DNA of 64,000 nt from Neobacillus niacini (GCF_030817595.1 NZ_JAUSZN010000001.1:5268001-5332000); one strand, 5' to 3'. Positions 8,429-17,540 are shown, counted from the first letter of the stretch. The notes: generated from the letters alone by a model not told the origin. Made by a program: numbers and translations.

Positions 8429-10034
8429 ACCTCAGATTAAGGCAAACGGACTGGGATTCAGCTATGAAGATAGCAATATATTTACCGGCCTAACCTTTTC
8501 AATTGAAAAAAATCAATCTGTCTTATTATTAGGCCCGAGCGGTTCTGGAAAAAGCACGCTTGCCTACTGCCTCAACAAGTTATATCCAGAAGCGGTTGAT
8601 GGTGAACTGAAAGGGAGCCTTACTTTTGAGGGTCAAAATCTGGATGATTTTAAACCCGGTGAGCTCAACCAAAAAATCGGGATCGTTTTTCAAGATCCCG
8701 AAAGTCAATTCTGCATGCTGACGGTTGAGGAAGAGGTTGCGTTTGGTCTGGAGAATATCCATGTACCACGGGCTGAAATGGAAGCGAAGATTGATACTGC
8801 ACTAGAAATGGTTGGCTTGCTGGCTGAAAAAAAGACCATCATCCATACTCTATCTGGAGGGCAAAAGCAGAAGCTGGCGCTTGCTTGTGTCTTGGCTCTA
8901 CAGCCAGAAGTGATTATCCTCGATGAGCCAACCGCAAATCTTGATCCGCTGTCTAGCAAAGAGCTGGTGGAGGCGATTGTATGTTTAAAAAAAGAGTACC
9001 CGTTTACGCTGATCGTCATTGAACATAAGCTTGATGATTGGATCGAGTTGATTGATCGTTGTTTAGTCCTGGATTCTAGCGGCGGAATTCTTTTCGATGG
9101 CAGTCCTGAACAATGTTTTGGAGAATTTGCTCCGTACTTACAAAAGGAAGGCATTTGGCTGCCAAAGGTAGTGGAAGCAGGAATGACGGCGAAGAGTGCT
9201 GGCCTCTTTAAAGGGGAGAGACTTCCGCTGTGTAATGATGAACTCCTTACAGGGCTGGAGAATACAGCTGCTTTTTTTAAAAAAGAAGTCAAGATTATAA
9301 CCAAAAAGGAACCCATTCTAGAAGTAAAAAGCCTTTCTGCTCGTGGTCACTTGAAAAATATAAATCTACGTATTCTTCAAGGAGAACGGACAGCGCTGGT
9401 TGGCGCAAATGGTTCCGGGAAGACAACTTTATCAAAATGTTTAGCTGGATTAATTCCTCTTACCCATGGTGAGATTCAGTTTCTCAGCGTTCCACTTTCT
9501 AAGTGGAAAGAGAAAGATTTATTTCAGGCTTTGGGCTACGTTTTTCAAAATCCTGAACATCAATTTATTGCGGATAGTGTTTATGAGGAGATTACCTTTG
9601 GCATGGAAGAAAAATCGAAAGTTACAGCAATTCTTGAAAAAATGGGCCTTGAAAAACACACAGGTGCCCATCCTTTTACACTAAGTCAAGGGCAGAAGCG
9701 GCGGTTGAGTGTAGCAACCATGCTGGTTCATGAACAGGACCTGCTTATCCTTGATGAACCGACATTTGGCCAGGATGCGAACACAGCCTATGAAATTATG
9801 AGAGTCCTTGATGAAAAAATTGGCGCAGTTTTTATGATTACCCATGATATGGAACTTGTTGACCAATACGCTGATACTGTTCATGTGTTAGATAAAGGCG
9901 AGCTGATTTTCTCAGGGACGCCAGAGAGCTTGTGGGAAAACCATGAAGTGGTAGATCTGGCAAGGTTAAAGCTGCCTTTTAGAAAACAGCTGCAAAATGA
10001 AATCGTAAGGAGAGAGATTCATGTCGCTACATGA
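8415..10034 (+). CDS. ykoD: Duplicated ABC ATPase of the ECF thiamine-precursor importer
   Basis: 539 residues with two complete ABC domains. Domain 1 has Walker A GPSGSGKST, signature LSGGQKQKLALA and Walker B VIILDEPTANLD. Domain 2 has GANGSGKTT, LSQGQKRRLSVA and LLILDEPTFGQD. The fused ATPase replaces the EcfA/EcfA' pair and powers transport through YkoC and YkoE. It overlaps ykoE by 14 bases and ykoC by 14 bases, so translation is probably coupled. Confidence 0.95.
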   Translation: MSPFEPQIKANGLGFSYEDSNIFTGLTFSIEKNQSVLLLGPSGSGKSTLAYCLNKLYPEAVDGELKGSLTFEGQNLDDFKPGELNQKIGIVFQDPESQFCMLTVEEEVAFGLENIHVPRAEMEAKIDTALEMVGLLAEKKTIIHTLSGGQKQKLALACVLALQPEVIILDEPTANLDPLSSKELVEAIVCLKKEYPFTLIVIEHKLDDWIELIDRCLVLDSSGGILFDGSPEQCFGEFAPYLQKEGIWLPKVVEAGMTAKSAGLFKGERLPLCNDELLTGLENTAAFFKKEVKIITKKEPILEVKSLSARGHLKNINLRILQGERTALVGANGSGKTTLSKCLAGLIPLTHGEIQFLSVPLSKWKEKDLFQALGYVFQNPEHQFIADSVYEEITFGMEEKSKVTAILEKMGLEKHTGAHPFTLSQGQKRRLSVATMLVHEQDLLILDEPTFGQDANTAYEIMRVLDEKIGAVFMITHDMELVDQYADTVHVLDKGELIFSGTPESLWENHEVVDLARLKLPFRKQLQNEIVRREIHVAT

Positions 10035-10800
10035 GGTGAATCCAAGTATAAAAGCATTTGCTATCGTCATTTCTATCCTGATCTTATCAATATTTTTCGA
10101 TCCCATTACACCGCTAGTGACAATTCTCTGGTCCTTGACGTTGACTTTTCTATTCGGGCGGGTTTCTTTTAAGAAATGGCTTTTGTTATTCGCACCATTT
10201 TTATTTATCGCTTTGATTTATGTTTGGACTACCATGTTGTTTCCACGGCTGCAAGAAGGGGATACCGTTCTATGGCAATGGGGATTTTTGATGCTGACAG
10301 CTGAAGGCTTTCAAAGAGGAGTGTCACTTGGACTCCGAGTATTAAGCTTTGCCACGTTATCGATTATGTTTACGTTAACGACAAAGCCAACTGATTTCCT
10401 TCTAAGTTTAATGCAGCAGTGTAAGCTGCCGCCAAAGCTCGCATATGGAATTATGGCCGGATACCGCTTTCTGCCGTTAATCAAGGAGGAGTTTCAAACA
10501 TTGCAAAACGCGCATCGAGTACGAGGTGTAGCACGGGCCCGAACCATACCGGAGAAAGTGCAACAGCTGAAACGATATGTCATTCCGCTTCTTTCCGGAG
10601 CGATTCGCAAAGCAGAGAGAACTGCACTGGCAATGGAATCAAAAGGCTTTACCGGCGAAAGAAATCGGATATTTTACCGCGAAATTACTGTATCTCGTAT
10701 CGACTGGCTGTTTTTCATTCTGATGATTAGCGCCGTCATACTCAGCGCCTTTATCTCTTGGAAACTAGGCTACTTACAATTTTATAATCGTGAACTATAA
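10021..10800 (+). CDS. ykoC: ECF transporter transmembrane (T) component YkoC
   Basis: 259 residues with an AAGGAGAGAG ribosome site before ATG 10021. It has several hydrophobic helices and the cytoplasmic coupling region (AHRVRGVARARTIPEKV and AERTALAMESKGFTG) that docks onto the ATPase in CbiQ/EcfT proteins. It is the last gene of ykoFEDC; a strong terminator follows directly. Confidence 0.93.
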   Translation: MSLHEVNPSIKAFAIVISILILSIFFDPITPLVTILWSLTLTFLFGRVSFKKWLLLFAPFLFIALIYVWTTMLFPRLQEGDTVLWQWGFLMLTAEGFQRGVSLGLRVLSFATLSIMFTLTTKPTDFLLSLMQQCKLPPKLAYGIMAGYRFLPLIKEEFQTLQNAHRVRGVARARTIPEKVQQLKRYVIPLLSGAIRKAERTALAMESKGFTGERNRIFYREITVSRIDWLFFILMISAVILSAFISWKLGYLQFYNREL

Positions 10801-10830
10801 AAGGGGTGTCTTGAAAGACACCCCTTTTTT
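10801..10830. terminator. Terminator of ykoFEDC, shared with convergent gene
   Basis: AAGGGGTGTCTT pairs with AAGACACCCCTT with a GA loop, flanked by A residues on one side and T on the other. The convergent peptidase gene ends inside it, so it can serve both strands. Confidence 0.9.
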
Positions 10831-11569
10831 AATAAAGAACAACTGCTTGTTTCCCCATTTGTTCCCACGCCTGGATAAAGCTTTCACGGTCTACTTTTTG
10901 ATTTTTCGTGCCATAAGGATTGTTAATGTAAATATTCGTAGAATCATAACCGGTGATTACGACGCTGTGCATGTTATAGGTAATGTCTACGGTTCCTTCT
11001 GGTGTCTGCCATGTTTCAAATGCAGAAACAGGTGCAAAGGTGGAAGTTGTAATCACCCAAACGGGATTTCCGTTTGCAACTTCTTCTATTAATTGGTCAA
11101 ATGACGTATTGGTTAAGTCGGCTGCATTCAGATAGTTTTGCGCTAATTCAAAAATAGGTTCATGGTAAACGCCTAAACCTGGTCCATCCTCCATATTCCC
11201 CACAAATCCCGTGTTTGGATTCCCATTTTCACCATTACTATATTGCAATGGAACTCTAGTAATCTCCTGAGCTAGTTGATTTTTCGTAACAGAAATCCCT
11301 TTATAATTGAGAATCATCGCTAGACTGGTCACTTCACAACCATTATAAAGCCGTGGTGAATCCATTTGATTAAGCAAGGGTACGTCAAGCTGCATTTCCT
11401 CTGCGATTTTATGATCCTCTGAAACATTGGTTTGTTCTGATAGAATCTTTTCTTCTACCACACCTGTTACCTCTACTTCAGAAGAGATTGTTTCCCCACT
11501 ATTAAAAAAATAGGCAAATCCTATTATTACAATAACCCCAACTAAGCTAAGGTTTACTATTTTTATCAT
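10829..11569 (-). CDS. Exported C39-like (YvpB-type) cysteine peptidase family protein
   Basis: 246 residues if translation starts at ATG 11569, seven bases after AGGAGG; ATGs further upstream sit too close to or before the ribosome site. The N-terminus MIKIVNLSLVGVIVIIGFAYFF is a signal peptide or anchor. The C39_2-like domain has the catalytic-Cys region LYNGCEVTSLAMILNY, a His motif NMHSVVITGYDSTNIYINNPYG with the usual Asn/Asp, and a late WEQMGKQAVV tail. Such proteins are secreted papain-fold peptidases of uncertain substrate. There is no ABC exporter nearby, so it is unlikely to be a bacteriocin leader peptidase. Confidence 0.85.
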   Translation of the reverse strand: MIKIVNLSLVGVIVIIGFAYFFNSGETISSEVEVTGVVEEKILSEQTNVSEDHKIAEEMQLDVPLLNQMDSPRLYNGCEVTSLAMILNYKGISVTKNQLAQEITRVPLQYSNGENGNPNTGFVGNMEDGPGLGVYHEPIFELAQNYLNAADLTNTSFDQLIEEVANGNPVWVITTSTFAPVSAFETWQTPEGTVDITYNMHSVVITGYDSTNIYINNPYGTKNQKVDRESFIQAWEQMGKQAVVLY

Positions 11570-11708
11570 CAACATACCTCCTAAATTTCTTTTAAAAGTA
11601 AGCAGAGGCACTATTCTAAATCAAGGGTACGGGATAAATATGAACAAATTATGAAAGGAATTGGAACATTCTATTAACCTAAGAAGTCAGTTGTTAAAAA
11701 AATGAGAC

Positions 11709-11728
11709 TGACATATTCCTGACATATT
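11709..11728 (+). promoter_or_regulatory. Direct repeat TGACATATT, candidate regulator site upstream of efflux operon
   Basis: TGACATATT occurs at 11709-11717 and 11720-11728, an 11-base period typical of OmpR-type response-regulator or dimeric activator sites. It lies 266 bases before the first gene of the efflux operon. Within 11570-11993 I see no convincing gene. A 114-codon reading frame at 11747 has no ribosome site and overlaps the next gene, so the stretch looks like a regulatory leader. Confidence 0.35.
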
Positions 11729-11993
11729 GTAGACCTATGATAGGCGATGTGGAATGGACAATTTATACACCTAGACAAAGTTTTTAAGGGCTTGATATTA
11801 AAGCAGGAAGGAGGAATATACCATTCAAGAATCGCAGGAATAAAACGTTGGGAACTAATTAAAGAGTTTCATCTTGCGTATTGCAAAGGTAAAATACTTC
11901 CAGACTTGCTAGAGAATATGACTTTTTTTAAGGAAAGTTTAAGGAACCGAATCCATAATAAGCCTATCAACATGAAACAAGGAGGAATAAAGT

Positions 11994-12203
11994 ATGGAGA
12001 AAACCAAACCAAGTCTAATAAAAATTTTACTCATTTTAAATTTGGCAATAAGTACGTGCGCAGCTATTGGAGTGGGGTATTTAGCTTATAACCAAAGTAC
12101 AAGCCCTGATTTTTCAGAAATGAACCCAAGAGGTGGCGGTCAGATGGCACCGGGTAGTTATCAATTCCAGCCGGGTCAAGATCAATCGGATCAAACTCAA
12201 TAA
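11994..12203 (+). CDS. Small single-pass membrane protein heading the efflux operon
   Basis: 69 residues after the ribosome site AAGGAGGAATAAAGT. One N-terminal hydrophobic helix (IKILLILNLAISTCAAIGVGYLAY) is followed by an extracytoplasmic tail rich in Gly, Pro, Gln and Ser (NPRGGGQMAPGSYQFQ). It lies 17 bases before the adaptor gene, whose own C-terminus has a similar Gly/Met/Pro-rich tail. In B. subtilis yknXYZ is headed by the membrane protein YknW, but this one is much shorter and not evidently homologous. A role as an accessory subunit is inference. Confidence 0.7.
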   Translation: MEKTKPSLIKILLILNLAISTCAAIGVGYLAYNQSTSPDFSEMNPRGGGQMAPGSYQFQPGQDQSDQTQ

Positions 12204-12220
12204 TAGAGAGGAAGAGAAAT

Positions 12221-13471
12221 TTGAAAAAGTGGATTATTATTTCGGTCATTATTGTTGTAATAGGTGGAGCGAGTGCATGGTTTTTTTTAGGTAATACGGA
12301 TCAAACTCGAAGTGTTGAGGCAGCAGCACAAACAACAACAGCACAAAAAGGAAAATTAGAGGTAGCCGTTAGTGGTTCGGGGTCAGTCACAGCCATAACA
12401 GATCAAGATATAACGGCAGCAAATACAATTCTTGTTGTTGATAGCGTTAATGTAGCAGCTGGAGATACCGTAGAAAAAGGTGACACACTGGTAACGTTTA
12501 ATAATGGTGATGTTGTTACAGCTCCAAATGATGGAGAAATTACATCCGTTAGTGTAAGTAGTGGCAGCGGAGCTTCACGAGGAACAATCCTTCTTCGTAT
12601 GCAAGATGAAGATGAAGTCGTAGCACCTGTAACAAGAGGTGAGAGTAGTGTAAGTACAGATAGCTCGAGCGGCGGAAGTACTGGTGGAAGCAGCTTAACA
12701 GCCGATACTGTTAGTGTGAAAGAAGGAGATGTTATTGAAGTAGGTGCAACACTTGTAACGTTTACAGATGGAAGTATCTTACAGTCCCCGGTTGCAGGGA
12801 CAATCACAAGTCTTTCTGTTGCAAGCGGAGATACTGTGCAAAGTTCAGCGACAGTTGCGCACATAACAAATTACAGCACATTGCAAACAACGATTAGTGT
12901 TGATGAATTAGATGTTACAAAAGTAGCAGTAGGACAGGCGGTAAAAATAACAGCAAGTGCCTTTGAAGATGAAACCTTCGAAGGGAGCGTAACGAAAGTA
13001 GCAACGGTCGGAACATCAACAAATGGAGTTTCTACATTTGACGTAACCGTACAAATCACAGATCCAAAGAACTTAAAAATTGGTATGTCAACAGAGGCAA
13101 GTATTTCAATAGAGAGTAAAGAGGATGCGATATACGTTCCAGTAGAAGCGGTGTATACAAGTGGAGCCGAAAAATATGTACAAGTACCTGCGTCATCAGA
13201 TGATTCAACACAATCAACAAAAAAGGTAACCGTTGAAACGGGTATTTCAAATGATACGTTTGTAGAAATTACAAGTGGGTTAGCAGAAGGAGATTCTGTT
13301 CAAATACCGAGAGTACAATCTAGTGGTAATTCTTCTCAAGGTGGAATGATGATGCCAGGTGGCGACTTCCCAGGTGGCAACTTTCGTGGTGAAAACTCAG
13401 GAGGAAGAAGTGGAGTTGGAGCTCCAACAGGTGGCCAAGCTCCATCAGGCGGCGGACAAGGAGGGAACTAA
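12221..13471 (+). CDS. RND/MacA-type efflux adaptor (YknX-like)
   Basis: 416 residues from a TTG start after GAGAGGAAGAG. An N-terminal membrane anchor (WIIISVIIVVIGGASAWFFLG) precedes two lipoyl/barrel-sandwich half-motifs (VAAGDTVEKGDTLVTF and VKEGDVIEVGATLVTF) separated by a Ser/Gly linker, then a beta-barrel region (VAVGQAVKITASAFEDETFEG) and a membrane-proximal domain. The tail is a Gly/Met/Pro-rich stretch. It overlaps the ATPase start by one base. Family and context indicate the extracytoplasmic adaptor of a MacAB/YknXYZ exporter for peptides or drugs; the true substrate cannot be read from sequence. Confidence 0.9.
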   Translation: MKKWIIISVIIVVIGGASAWFFLGNTDQTRSVEAAAQTTTAQKGKLEVAVSGSGSVTAITDQDITAANTILVVDSVNVAAGDTVEKGDTLVTFNNGDVVTAPNDGEITSVSVSSGSGASRGTILLRMQDEDEVVAPVTRGESSVSTDSSSGGSTGGSSLTADTVSVKEGDVIEVGATLVTFTDGSILQSPVAGTITSLSVASGDTVQSSATVAHITNYSTLQTTISVDELDVTKVAVGQAVKITASAFEDETFEGSVTKVATVGTSTNGVSTFDVTVQITDPKNLKIGMSTEASISIESKEDAIYVPVEAVYTSGAEKYVQVPASSDDSTQSTKKVTVETGISNDTFVEITSGLAEGDSVQIPRVQSSGNSSQGGMMMPGGDFPGGNFRGENSGGRSGVGAPTGGQAPSGGGQGGN

Positions 13472-14202
13472 TGATGACTATGACTGAGCCGATTATTCAA
13501 ATTAAAAACATGAAGAAAATGTATGAACTTGGCGGCGAAACGGTAATGGCTCTTCAAGATATATCCCTTGATATTCAAAAAGGTGATTTTATCTCAATCA
13601 TAGGTCCATCCGGTTCCGGAAAATCAACATTTATGAACATGATTGGATGCTTAGATCGACCAGATTCAGGTGAATACATGTTAGATCGTGAAGAAGTAGG
13701 GAAAATGAAGAGCTCCCAACTTGCGACCATTCGAAATGAAAAAATAGGGTTTATTTTTCAAAACTTCAACCTTATACCAAAGCTGACAGCAGTTGAAAAT
13801 GTAGAGCTTCCGCTCATTTATCGAGGAATGAAAGCGACAGAACGAAGAGAAATTGCTTTAGAGGCGTTAAAAAAAGTAGGATTGTTGGATAGAGCGAATC
13901 ATTTACCTACTCAATTATCAGGGGGCCAGCAGCAACGTGTCGCTATTGCGCGCGCGCTGGCGGGACATCCCCCTATTTTACTTGCAGATGAACCTACTGG
14001 TGCACTAGATAGTAAAACCAGTAAGGAAATATTGGAGACTATGAGTTTGTTAAATAAGCAGGGGCATACCATTATTCTCATTACACATGACTTAGAAGTA
14101 GCAAAACGAGCAAATCGTGTCGTTCGTATACACGACGGTCAATTATTTGAGAATGGGGGTGAATGGTTTGCAGACAATCAGAATGGCACTGAAAAGCATT
14201 AA
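13471..14202 (+). CDS. MacB/YknY-type ABC transporter ATPase
   Basis: 243 residues. Walker A GPSGSGKST, Q-loop FQNFNLI, signature LSGGQQQRVAIARAL, Walker B ILLADEPTGALD and switch ITHDLEVA are all intact. The sequence is of the LolD/MacB subfamily, which partners with a MacB_PCD permease and an adaptor. The start ATG overlaps the adaptor stop (TAATG), indicating translational coupling. Confidence 0.93.
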   Translation: MMTMTEPIIQIKNMKKMYELGGETVMALQDISLDIQKGDFISIIGPSGSGKSTFMNMIGCLDRPDSGEYMLDREEVGKMKSSQLATIRNEKIGFIFQNFNLIPKLTAVENVELPLIYRGMKATERREIALEALKKVGLLDRANHLPTQLSGGQQQRVAIARALAGHPPILLADEPTGALDSKTSKEILETMSLLNKQGHTIILITHDLEVAKRANRVVRIHDGQLFENGGEWFADNQNGTEKH

Positions 14203-15322
14203 AGGAAATAAAGTAAGAGCATTCCTGACAATGCTCGGTATTATTATCGGTGTATCCTCTGTTATTGTCATGGTTGCGATAGGACAAGGGTCAACAAAAG
14301 AAGTGCAAGATCAAATTGGCAGCCTGGGCACAAATGTATTAACTGTAAGTGTTACTGGTTCAGATGTTACATTTAAAGAAGATGATGCTAGTCAAATTCA
14401 GGATGTCAGTGGTGTGGAAGCCATTGCTCCGACTATTTCTGGAAGAGTAACGGTGAAAAATGGACAAACGAACGCACAAGTGTCAATGATAGGAACAACT
14501 TCTTCCTATTTAGATGTTCGTGATTTACAGTTGCAATTAGGGCGTTTCATTTCAGACTTGGATAATGATAACCATTCAAAAATAGCGGTGCTTGGTTCAG
14601 ACACAGCACAAACATTATTTGGGTTCGGTGATCCGGTGGGAGAATCTGTAAAGGTGAATGGAACGTCATATAAAGTTGTTGGGGTTCTTGAATCTGTCGG
14701 AAGTTCATTAGGAACAAGCGGAGACAGTACAATTATTGTACCTCTAAGCACAGGACAACGCTTAGCCTCTACTACTGAAATTGGGTCAGTGTACGTTAAG
14801 GTAGAAAATGAAAATATGATTAATTTTACATCACGTCGTATCGAACAAACCATGTATACAATTGTTGGTGATGCTGATAGTTATAGTGTATCCAGTCAGG
14901 AAGATTTAATGGAAACAGCAACATCTGTCAATGAAACAATGACATTAATGCTTGGTGGAAGTGCTGCTATTTCTCTTATCGTTGGTGGTATTGGTATTAT
15001 GAACATTATGCTCGTTTCAGTTTCAGAACGTACCAAGGAAATTGGTATTAGAAAAGCGATTGGAGCAAAACGTAGAAATATTCTTCTGCAATTCCTCATT
15101 GAATCGATGGTATTAAGTTCATTAGGAGGGATAATAGGAGTTGGAATTGGGATAGTAAGTGCCCAAATATTTACTTTAACAACAGGTACGACAATTGCCT
15201 ATTCTGTACCTGTCGTGCTGTTATCATTTGTTTTCTCTTTATTAATTGGGGTTTTATTTGGTGTATTTCCAGCGAATAAGGCATCTAAGCTTGATCCCAT
15301 TCAAGCACTTCGATATGAATAG
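14168..15322 (+). CDS. MacB/YknZ-type ABC transporter permease
   Basis: The chosen start is TTG 14168, six bases after GGGGGTG. It gives the N-terminus QTIRMALKSIKGNKVRAFLTMLGIIIG expected of the family; ATG 14153 and GTG 14159 are possible alternatives. The gene overlaps the ATPase by 35 bases. An N-terminal TM helix, a large extracytoplasmic MacB_PCD domain and three C-terminal TM helices (FtsX region with ERTKEIGIRKAIGAKRRNI) are visible. It completes a three-subunit exporter. A bidirectional terminator, now split by an IS, follows the stop. Confidence 0.9.
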   Translation: MQTIRMALKSIKGNKVRAFLTMLGIIIGVSSVIVMVAIGQGSTKEVQDQIGSLGTNVLTVSVTGSDVTFKEDDASQIQDVSGVEAIAPTISGRVTVKNGQTNAQVSMIGTTSSYLDVRDLQLQLGRFISDLDNDNHSKIAVLGSDTAQTLFGFGDPVGESVKVNGTSYKVVGVLESVGSSLGTSGDSTIIVPLSTGQRLASTTEIGSVYVKVENENMINFTSRRIEQTMYTIVGDADSYSVSSQEDLMETATSVNETMTLMLGGSAAISLIVGGIGIMNIMLVSVSERTKEIGIRKAIGAKRRNILLQFLIESMVLSSLGGIIGVGIGIVSAQIFTLTTGTTIAYSVPVVLLSFVFSLLIGVLFGVFPANKASKLDPIQALRYE

Positions 15323-15398
15323 AAAATACAAAACGAATGCTATGTTTTATTACTATTCCAATATTCAACTTATCTAAGTCCGCTTGAAGCATTATGAT

Positions 15399-15424
15399 AA
15401 TAAAAGAAAACCAGGCTGAACTTT
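15399..15424. terminator. Left half of a terminator hairpin split by an IS3-family element
   Basis: The 21-base arm at 15399-15419 is the exact reverse complement of 16926-16946. Removing the element and one CTTT copy restores a perfect 21-bp hairpin with loop ACTTTA between the permease gene and the convergent lipoprotein gene. Confidence 0.85.
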
Positions 15425-15471
15425 TGAACTGTGACCCATAAAATGGACAGTCTAAAAAAAGACCAGAATAT

Positions 15472-16380
15472 TTACGCTGCTAATAAGTGACTCCGGTATT
15501 GTGCCGGAGTCATTTTATTTAGACTCCACTGATAACGGCTATTGTTGTATTCCTCCATATAGTTTCCTATCAATTCTTGTAATTCTTCAAAGGTTTGGCA
15601 TGAAGAATAGTCAACTTCATCCTTTAAATGCCCAAAGAATGATTCCATTGGGGCATTATCCCAACAATTCCCCTTACGGGACATCGACTGAGTGAGTTCC
15701 ATCTTTTTAACTCTTTTTTGAAATTCTGGATGGGTATAATGGAACCCTTGGTCCGAGTGAATCATAGCTTCTGGATGAATGATTCCACCCAGTGCATCAG
15801 AGAGCTTGTCCAATGTAGAATACACCAGATCCATTTTTAAAGTTTTGGACAAATGGTAAGCCATAATTTCCCTTGTAGAAGCATCTTTTACACATGATAA
15901 ATAGGCAGGTTGCGAAGAACCGAAATACACATAAGTAATATCTGTTAATAATACTTTCCCAGGTTCTTCTTGGTTAAATTCCCTATTTAATAGGTTAGGG
16001 AGGGTCTTATGTTCTTGTGTTGCTTTGGCCATTTGCTTATAAGGATTTATCTGGCGGACTTTCGCTACTAAATTATACTTTCTCATAATGCGACGAATCT
16101 TTTTATGATTCATCTCCACAAAATAATCATTATCTAAAATCATTTTAATTGTTAAGGCACCTGCGTATCCCTTTTTCTTATCGAATATTTCCTTGATTAA
16201 CACATAATCTTTCCAATCGTTCTCTTCTCGTTCATTACGCTTGTTCTCAGCCTTTAGCCAAGCATAATATCCACTTCGACTAACCTCAGCCTTTTCACAT
16301 AGGAATTTCACCATATGTTTAAGATTAAACTTTCGAATTGTATTTTCAATAAGCGCATACTTCTCTGAAATTGTTACTTT
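15472..16380 (-). CDS. IS3-family transposase OrfB, made by -1 frameshift from OrfA
   Basis: The frame is open from the A5G stretch near 16377-16382, reading KVTISEKYALIENTIRKF into an ATG at 16314. It contains HTH_21 and rve integrase-core domains. The DDE residues are visible in VLLTDITYVYFG (D), MIHSDQGFHYTH (D) and RKGNCWDNAPMESFFGHLKDE (E). Synthesis as an OrfAB fusion is expected; internal initiation at 16314 would give a shorter OrfB of 280 residues. Confidence 0.9.
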   Translation of the reverse strand, partial: KVTISEKYALIENTIRKFNLKHMVKFLCEKAEVSRSGYYAWLKAENKRNEREENDWKDYVLIKEIFDKKKGYAGALTIKMILDNDYFVEMNHKKIRRIMRKYNLVAKVRQINPYKQMAKATQEHKTLPNLLNREFNQEEPGKVLLTDITYVYFGSSQPAYLSCVKDASTREIMAYHLSKTLKMDLVYSTLDKLSDALGGIIHPEAMIHSDQGFHYTHPEFQKRVKKMELTQSMSRKGNCWDNAPMESFFGHLKDEVDYSSCQTFEELQELIGNYMEEYNNSRYQWSLNKMTPAQYRSHLLAA

Positions 16381-16802
16381 TTCTTCTTCTTCGCCTGCCT
16401 TTCGAGTTCGTCTAACTTTTTTAAGAATTCAAGTTCAGCTTCTAAATATTTAATACGCGCTTCAGCTTTCTTAAGGTTGTCCTCCGCCGAAAGAGGCTTT
16501 GAAGAAGGTCTACCTGTAGCTCCTTTTCCACGTCGTTCTGTGAAGAAGCCATCCTCTCCAAACTCCTCATATGTTTTCCTCCAGCGTTTCAAACATTGTC
16601 CTGGTTTATCGGTCCCAATTACCTCTAAGTCAAATCCGTGTTCAATAAAAATTTGGGCAGGACCTTTACCATTTGAATTTTCCTTAATTGCTTCAACCTT
16701 AAACTCTGGTTTATAGGATATCGAACGCTCAGATACGTGTTGTACATTAGGGTTCTGTTCAAGTAACTTCATTTGAATCTCATTAAAAATAATTTTACTC
16801 AA
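16374..16802 (-). CDS. IS3-family OrfA (DNA-binding helix-turn-helix protein)
   Basis: 142 residues from TTG 16802, eight bases after GGAGG. A helix-turn-helix region (YKPEFKVEAIKENSN) is followed by a leucine-zipper-like coiled coil (EDNLKKAEARIKYLEAELEF). It ends in a lysine run encoded by GAAAAAG just before TAA, which is the expected slippery site for -1 shifting into OrfB. Confidence 0.88.
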   Translation of the reverse strand: MSKIIFNEIQMKLLEQNPNVQHVSERSISYKPEFKVEAIKENSNGKGPAQIFIEHGFDLEVIGTDKPGQCLKRWRKTYEEFGEDGFFTERRGKGATGRPSSKPLSAEDNLKKAEARIKYLEAELEFLKKLDELERQAKKKKK

Positions 16803-16920
16803 CTTTATGTCCTCCGCTCACATCTTTGAAATGATTATAAACGGGTTTCTATAAAATGGACACAGAAAAACCCGAATAACGGACTTTTTTAATAGTGTCC
16901 ATTATTCGGGTTATAGTTCA

Positions 16921-16946
16921 CTTTATCAGCCTGGTTTTCTTTTATT
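16921..16946. terminator. Right half of the split bidirectional terminator
   Basis: The arm at 16926-16946 pairs perfectly with 15399-15419. The lipoprotein stop codon (16942-16944) lies inside it. See the left half for the reconstruction. Confidence 0.85.
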
Positions 16947-17391
16947 CACCACCAAGCTGTTGAACCTGGTCAATAATGCTGGTAATATCTTGAACGGTCT
17001 GAAACAACTCAGTATTTTCAAGGATAGCAGGATCAAGCAGTCCGTCTTGGAAACTATTCATGAAGGTTTCAATTTCACTGACGATAGAACTGTTTTGTTC
17101 AATAATTTGCTGGTGAAGCTCAGCTGCAATTTCAGGTACTTGGAGTTCATTAAACGCTTCTGCTGATTGCTGCATTTGTTGAAGCATGGTTTGGAGATCC
17201 TCCGCTGCTTGGAGGTCACTAATAGCTTGTTGCGCAAGAGCCGGGGCATTGCTGGCAAAATCAGTGGCTGTGGCTAAATAATCTGTTGCTTCATTAACAT
17301 ACGTTATTGTATTCTGTGCATCATTGAGAAACGAACAACCACCCAGCAGCAATAACATACAGGCAGATAAAATAATCAATAATTTTTTCAA
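16942..17391 (-). CDS. DUF6376-type lipoprotein
   Basis: The chosen start is TTG 17391, six bases after GGAGG, giving KKLLIILSACMLLLLGGCSF, a clean lipoprotein signal with lipobox LLGGC. About 149 residues. The mature part starts SFLNDAQNTITYVNEATDYLATATDFASN and is all helical and Gln/Glu-rich. This matches the DUF6376 family seen in Bacillus; its function is not known. It is convergent with the efflux operon. Confidence 0.8.
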   Translation of the reverse strand: MKKLLIILSACMLLLLGGCSFLNDAQNTITYVNEATDYLATATDFASNAPALAQQAISDLQAAEDLQTMLQQMQQSAEAFNELQVPEIAAELHQQIIEQNSSIVSEIETFMNSFQDGLLDPAILENTELFQTVQDITSIIDQVQQLGGE

Positions 17392-17540
17392 ATTAAAACC
17401 TCCGTTTTGTTTTGGCAAATTGTATAAAGGTCTTGGGTGCAGGGAAAGTTGAAGGGACTATAAAAAGAATTGTTTATGTTTGGTAGGGAGTAATTAGAGT
17501 CCTTTAAGGATATCATAAATGCCGGAATCATGCCAGGATA

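Larger units (their letters stand above)
15425..16920 (-). mobile_element. IS3-family (IS150-like) insertion sequence, complete
   Basis: A 1496-bp element. The left end TGAACTGTGACCC and the inverted right end TGAACTATAACCC match well, and both continue to ATGGACA. CTTT lies directly outside each end (15421-15424, 16921-16924), a short target duplication. Two overlapping transposase frames on the minus strand have a frameshift window between them, the hallmark of IS3 elements. Both frames are intact. Confidence 0.87.

Noticed and set aside
10790..11092. Plus-strand frame across the end of ykoC and the C39-like gene
   Set aside because: It runs through the ykoFEDC terminator and antisense to a clear peptidase gene.
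11747..12091. 114-codon frame upstream of the efflux operon
   Set aside because: It has no ribosome site, odd composition, and overlaps the well-supported small membrane protein gene at 11994 in another frame.
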